From the NCBI GenBank assembly GCA_018340375.1, contig JAFFJZ010000001.1:63232001-63296000 (forward strand): 64,000 nucleotides of DNA. The letters are read 5' to 3'. Positions within the stretch are counted from its first letter, which is position 1, and the number at the start of each line of letters is the position of its first letter. The translations under genes and the position numbers were made by a program. This document shows positions 59,883 to 64,000 of the stretch, piece after piece. The notes under the pieces were generated by a model. The model searched no databases. It was not told where the DNA came from and saw only the letters and a program-made list of their open reading frames with translations. The stretch is from Gonatopus flavifemur (Eukaryota; Arthropoda; Insecta; Hymenoptera; Dryinidae).

Positions 59883-60064
59883 AATGATCCCTCAAAAGGA
59901 AATAGTCTCTGCTTGATTGAAATGTTCTTGGCATTCCCTAGCACTTGGCAGAGCCTGATCAGAGAACCTGAAGAGACCTAATAAGAACAGGTCTTAATAA
60001 GATCTAAAGAATGCCAAACATCTTTCTCAGTTGAGTTGGGATCATTTCACCTTGAGGGATCATT
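59883..60064. repeat. AATGATCCCTCAA element with AGACCT/AGGTCT words
   Basis: Ends aatgatccctcaaaaggaaa and caccttgagggatcatt are inverted. The interior has agagacctaataagaac, aggtcttaataagatct and two inverted copies of tggcattc/gaatgcca. Similar words flank the degenerate mariner (37960-38030 and 39660-39710). Confidence 0.6.
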
Positions 60065-63000
60065 CTGTATATTTTCACCCCAATGATTTTATAGGAAACG
60101 TTTTGTGTCGATCAATGCTGGAGAACCATTGAAACGAACTTGCATCAGCGTTGACGATATTCTCTCCCACACGGGTGTGTAGAGTGTTTATTTGGAATAT
60201 AAACATTGTGATTTTGAATAAACGTAAGTAATTGTACCCTAAAAGAACTTTTGAGACAATTATATGAGAAATTGAAATGATTACTTTTGTTCAATATATT
60301 GAATTTTCAATTATAAATTAATTCAAGAGCGGGTCACGTATGTTTGGAAGAAGAATTTCGACCATAATTTCCACCAAAAATGTGCATCAATGATTGTTGT
60401 ATCTGAAAGGAATTTTTCAAGATACAATTTCATCGTAAAGTACGAGATAAGGATCGTTCATCGAATTTTTCTCTTGAATATTAGATATCCCCGCGATATT
60501 GCTTGTTCTTTTGACAAGAGGATTCTTCCTTTCTCCTAAGAAATACATTTCTTTGTACGGAAGATGATAAATATGAAACACGAATGAATTAACAATGACA
60601 CAAGGGTAGAGATCCGCTTTGAGAGAAACATCAATCCCAATTCTTCCGTTTGATCAAATCATCATAATCCTAGATAGAAAATCCGTGTACGAATACGAAA
60701 AGCGCGATTTACACCTTCATCGAACAAAGAAGGTGTACATACCTTCATGAATTTTATAATGGAAAAAAAGAAATTATGCATTAAATTTTTGCAGAACGCA
60801 ACTGACCGAGTCGCGTTGAAAGTTTTAATTAACGTTGAGATAAGAATCCTGGTTTGATACGAATAAAAGAAGAAAACGGCAAACCTTATTCGTTATCGAA
60901 GTACATCTGGGATTGCAAGTGTGACGTTATTACATCAACAACAACCCGCGTTGGTTACATGACACGTTGTATTATGATGCGACATTATTACAATTAATGC
61001 ATTGTGGTCGGGCTTTTGTCATGGAAAGATTATATATTTTTTGTATACAATGCGTAGGTGAGGTAAAATAATTTAACAGCCGATTCTAAATTCAAAGATC
61101 CATACAAAGTGCATTATATATTGTTCTCTACCCAGCTCGATATACTTATTCTTGCCTAAAACGTCATTTTATACTTGATATCTTGTAGGAAAAAGGTGTA
61201 CAAAAAGATTTTATATACCTATATCGTTCAATGTTTCGTCGCAAACAAGTGTCAAACAATCGGTTCTGCAATTACCTTCTGTATCAAAATACAAATTCCT
61301 ACAGTTTCATTAGTTCTTTTTCGAGCTCGATTTTAATTACGTTGCTTGGGACACATTGTGCAAGGATAAAACCCTGCCACATTGTTTCTCCGCGGAGGAG
61401 TAAAAGAAGAAGGAGAATAAGAAGAAGGAGGTAGAGAAAGGGTTGGAAGAGAAAAGGAACCAGCGAACCTTGCTGTAATTTGAGAAAAGAGAGAGAAGCA
61501 GAGAGGAAAAAACGAGGTTACCATGAAAACAGGGAGAATGAAGTGAGTCCCTTTACGTGTGTGTAATACACGTGTATGAAACACAGCGAAAAGTGTGAAT
61601 ATCATTTTCGAAATGAAACAATCGTCCTGCGGTGGCGCGCGAGTTACCGACCGCCGCGTGGCATATTCACGCTCAAGTTATGCATTATATTTGCCCGCTT
61701 GGTTTTCATGAAGAAAAGTATACGTGCACGTCTATGGTAGTGACTGTACACCACCGACCCTATAAAATGCAAGCAATATAAAAGCAAAAGCACCGTCTTT
61801 GGTAGCTTTTGTGAGCTTGCATAGGGCGTTCGAAGAGACTCCTGATTCCCTCCCCTCAAATCCACTTGACGGCGTTGCTCTTCGCTACTCGTATTCTCTT
61901 TTTCTTATTCCCTTAGCTTCCGAAAAGCACAACTCCGCGTTAGAATCGATGTACGGAACTGAATATCCCTATGTTGATAAGGAAACTGTATTTAAAGTCA
62001 AAATTGTTCAATGTCATTTTATTCAAAATACCGCCAAGTATTTTAAACGTTCATCTTTAATTTTATCAGCTGACAATTCGGAAGTTTTGAAAACGAAATG
62101 TGAAGAGATTATTGATCGAAATTAAACTTGGATCTTGAGAAGCATCTTTGCGGCTGATCGCGTCAGTGGTATTCGCTATACACTAATCAGACAGTTGCGA
62201 TCGAACTGTTGCAATCGTTCGGATAATCTCGAGTTTCAGGTTATGAAATATAAATCTCTCCCTCTTCTCTTCGTAGATAAAAAAAATTATATTTCAGTAT
62301 CATCCTCTTACAACGATGTAAAAATATTTTTTTTCCTCAACTTCCATACCAACAGAAATAATGGATTCTCTGTGTGTCGAAACAACGTGTTGCACGTATA
62401 AAAAGAACAGAATGAGTGTACACATAGTGCAACAGGCATTGTTATCGGTGCATGCTGTAAAAGAAAAGTGAAGAACGAAAAGCAAATGAATTCAACGTTG
62501 TTTTTGAAAGAATTTCCATACAAAATGGAATTACCGAATTTTCTCACTCATTTCACTCGAAAAGTGGCTCCTGAAGGGGTGAGAACACAAGCCTAGACAC
62601 GAAAATATTCCAGTCTGTGAAATGAATTGCAAAATCAGGTACGAACCACCGCGTTTCTATAGAATTTCTATTAAACTATTGTAACGCTTGTGTATCGAGA
62701 ATGTGTAAAGTACAGCGATGTATTCATGAATGGTATCGCAAACATCCCCGTATATTCTTCACTTTTGTGGGGATCGTGTTTGTTGAAATTTCTAAAACTC
62801 AAATTATGATATAATTCTTATATCCCGGAAGAAATTCTATCATTATTGGGGATATTTTTCCTTCCATGGCTTGATGAATATTTTTCATTGTACAAATGAA
62901 GTTTATTATGATTCTGAAATTAAATGACATAAAATTACATGTTGTTTGTAAATCGGATGAATATCATGAAATACAAACGATGACAAAATATTCGTGTTTG

Positions 63001-64000
63001 AATAGAATAAATTGAGAATGCTCTTGTCGGAAATGCATATTTAAATTTATTTCCGATCAAATTTGTATTATCATAGAGTTGGATATAATTCCATGTATTC
63101 GATCATTGTCATTAATATAATAAATAAAACTGAATATCGTTCGTATATATTCAAACCATGAGTACTTCGTGTGAAATCCCTTACGAAAATTAGTATGGGA
63201 TTTTAAAACGAAGATGAAGGTGATTGAATACAGATATTTCTTTCGATTTCTATGAATTTTGTAACCGAGCTGAATTAGTTAGAATGAATGAGATCCGCAG
63301 AGTATTTTTGTATCTGGGACAACAAAAATTAGAACGAAAAGAGTGGAGCACGTTTCAGCTGTGCATTTTGAGCGTGTCCATTCGCGATTCGCGAATTTTC
63401 CCATCCATTTAGTTTTTGTATTGCTCCCCGTTTTATGGAATAAAAATAACCACGACGAATTGTTTCGGTATTATATGTGATGGGATATGTAATGGTTTCT
63501 CATAAAAACTCTCTTATAGTGCAGAAAATTGCGCTTATAATTGACTTTACGAATTTAATGACGGGTTCTAGTTTTTTTTCTTCTTTATTAGGTGATCATC
63601 TGATCTCTTCAATACTCGAGAGAATATATTCTGATACAAAAATCCTAGAAGAACAAACGAATGAACCATTGAAATTCAATCTCCTTCGTTTTTGTAGGGT
63701 ACGATTTTAACGTCGTGAAGAAGGGGAAGGATAGAAAATTCTTACTTTTTTCTCAATTCCTACAGAAAAATTCATCAATGCGTGGATTGGGAGTACACAA
63801 AATTTCATTGAAAAAGTTCACAAGAAAAAGTGGTTCAGCAGAAAAGTCTACAAATTTTTTTCAACAGTTCGAAAGAACTCGTGTGATTTTTCATAATTCC
63901 TCACAATTTATACGAATGGTTTGACAATGTAAGATACACTGTGAAAGAAACTGACAATTTACCGTGCAACTGAACTGGAATGTGGATATTCCAGTACACG
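60065..64000. other. Right end of window, no gene recognised
   Basis: A purine-rich tract (gaagaaggagaataagaaga and similar) spans about 61390-61520, and a GC-richer block 61600-61880. Otherwise AT-rich with no convincing exon, repeat family or RNA gene. Open frames of 60-108 codons are not supported by any other signal. Confidence 0.45.

Overview
This is an intron-dominated, AT-rich animal window, most likely insect and possibly hymenopteran. The lineage call is an inference from mariner, LINE and TTAA-element content plus gene structure. The one host gene I can recognise is the 5' part of perlecan (Drosophila trol, vertebrate HSPG2) on the + strand. Six small exons between 1476 and 16877 encode an acidic Ser-Gly segment, a SEA domain split over two exons, and three LDL-receptor class A modules. 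Their splice phases agree: every junction is phase 1 except the one inside the SEA domain, which is phase 2. The original signal-peptide exon should lie upstream of the window, and the Ig and laminin-type parts beyond its right edge.

After 16877 there are about 30 kb with no recognisable host exon. A candidate 12-nt microexon at 47269-47280 keeps phase 1. At 56990-57101 there is a clean first coding exon (ATG, arginines, hydrophobic core, basic tail) that also ends in phase 1. I infer an internal promoter making a perlecan isoform that lacks the SEA domain and first LDLa modules. The first exon of another gene is the alternative.

The rest is mostly a graveyard of transposons in the introns. 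There is a nearly intact Mos1-like mariner (8147-9428) with one frame disruption; a decayed mariner of another lineage (38030-39478, - strand); a 5'-truncated LINE (about 21255-22820, - strand); TTAA-flanked piggyBac-type MITEs; TA-flanked MITEs; and six copies, whole or partial, of a MITE of about 190 bp with GAAGTTTGAATCG ends. Many are nested, so relative ages can be read: a MITE inside the LINE, another inside the old mariner, a TTAA element inside a GAAG MITE, and a stack of three insertions ending next to the young mariner.

The most unusual pattern is a set of short inverted-repeat elements whose interiors are filled with many degenerate copies of one short, usually palindromic word. 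The word differs between elements (CAGTACTGG, GCATGC, ATCAGGACCTGAT, GTAGTTG/CAACTAC, TCACTGAT, ACACGA/TCGTGT). Ordinary MITE decay does not explain this, and I rate it the best candidate for something undescribed. Several unique, GC-richer blocks (25.7-26.5, 47.5-48.4, 52.6-53.05, 55.3-57.1 and 61.3-61.9 kb) may be regulatory. No tRNA, rRNA, CRISPR or viral gene was recognised.
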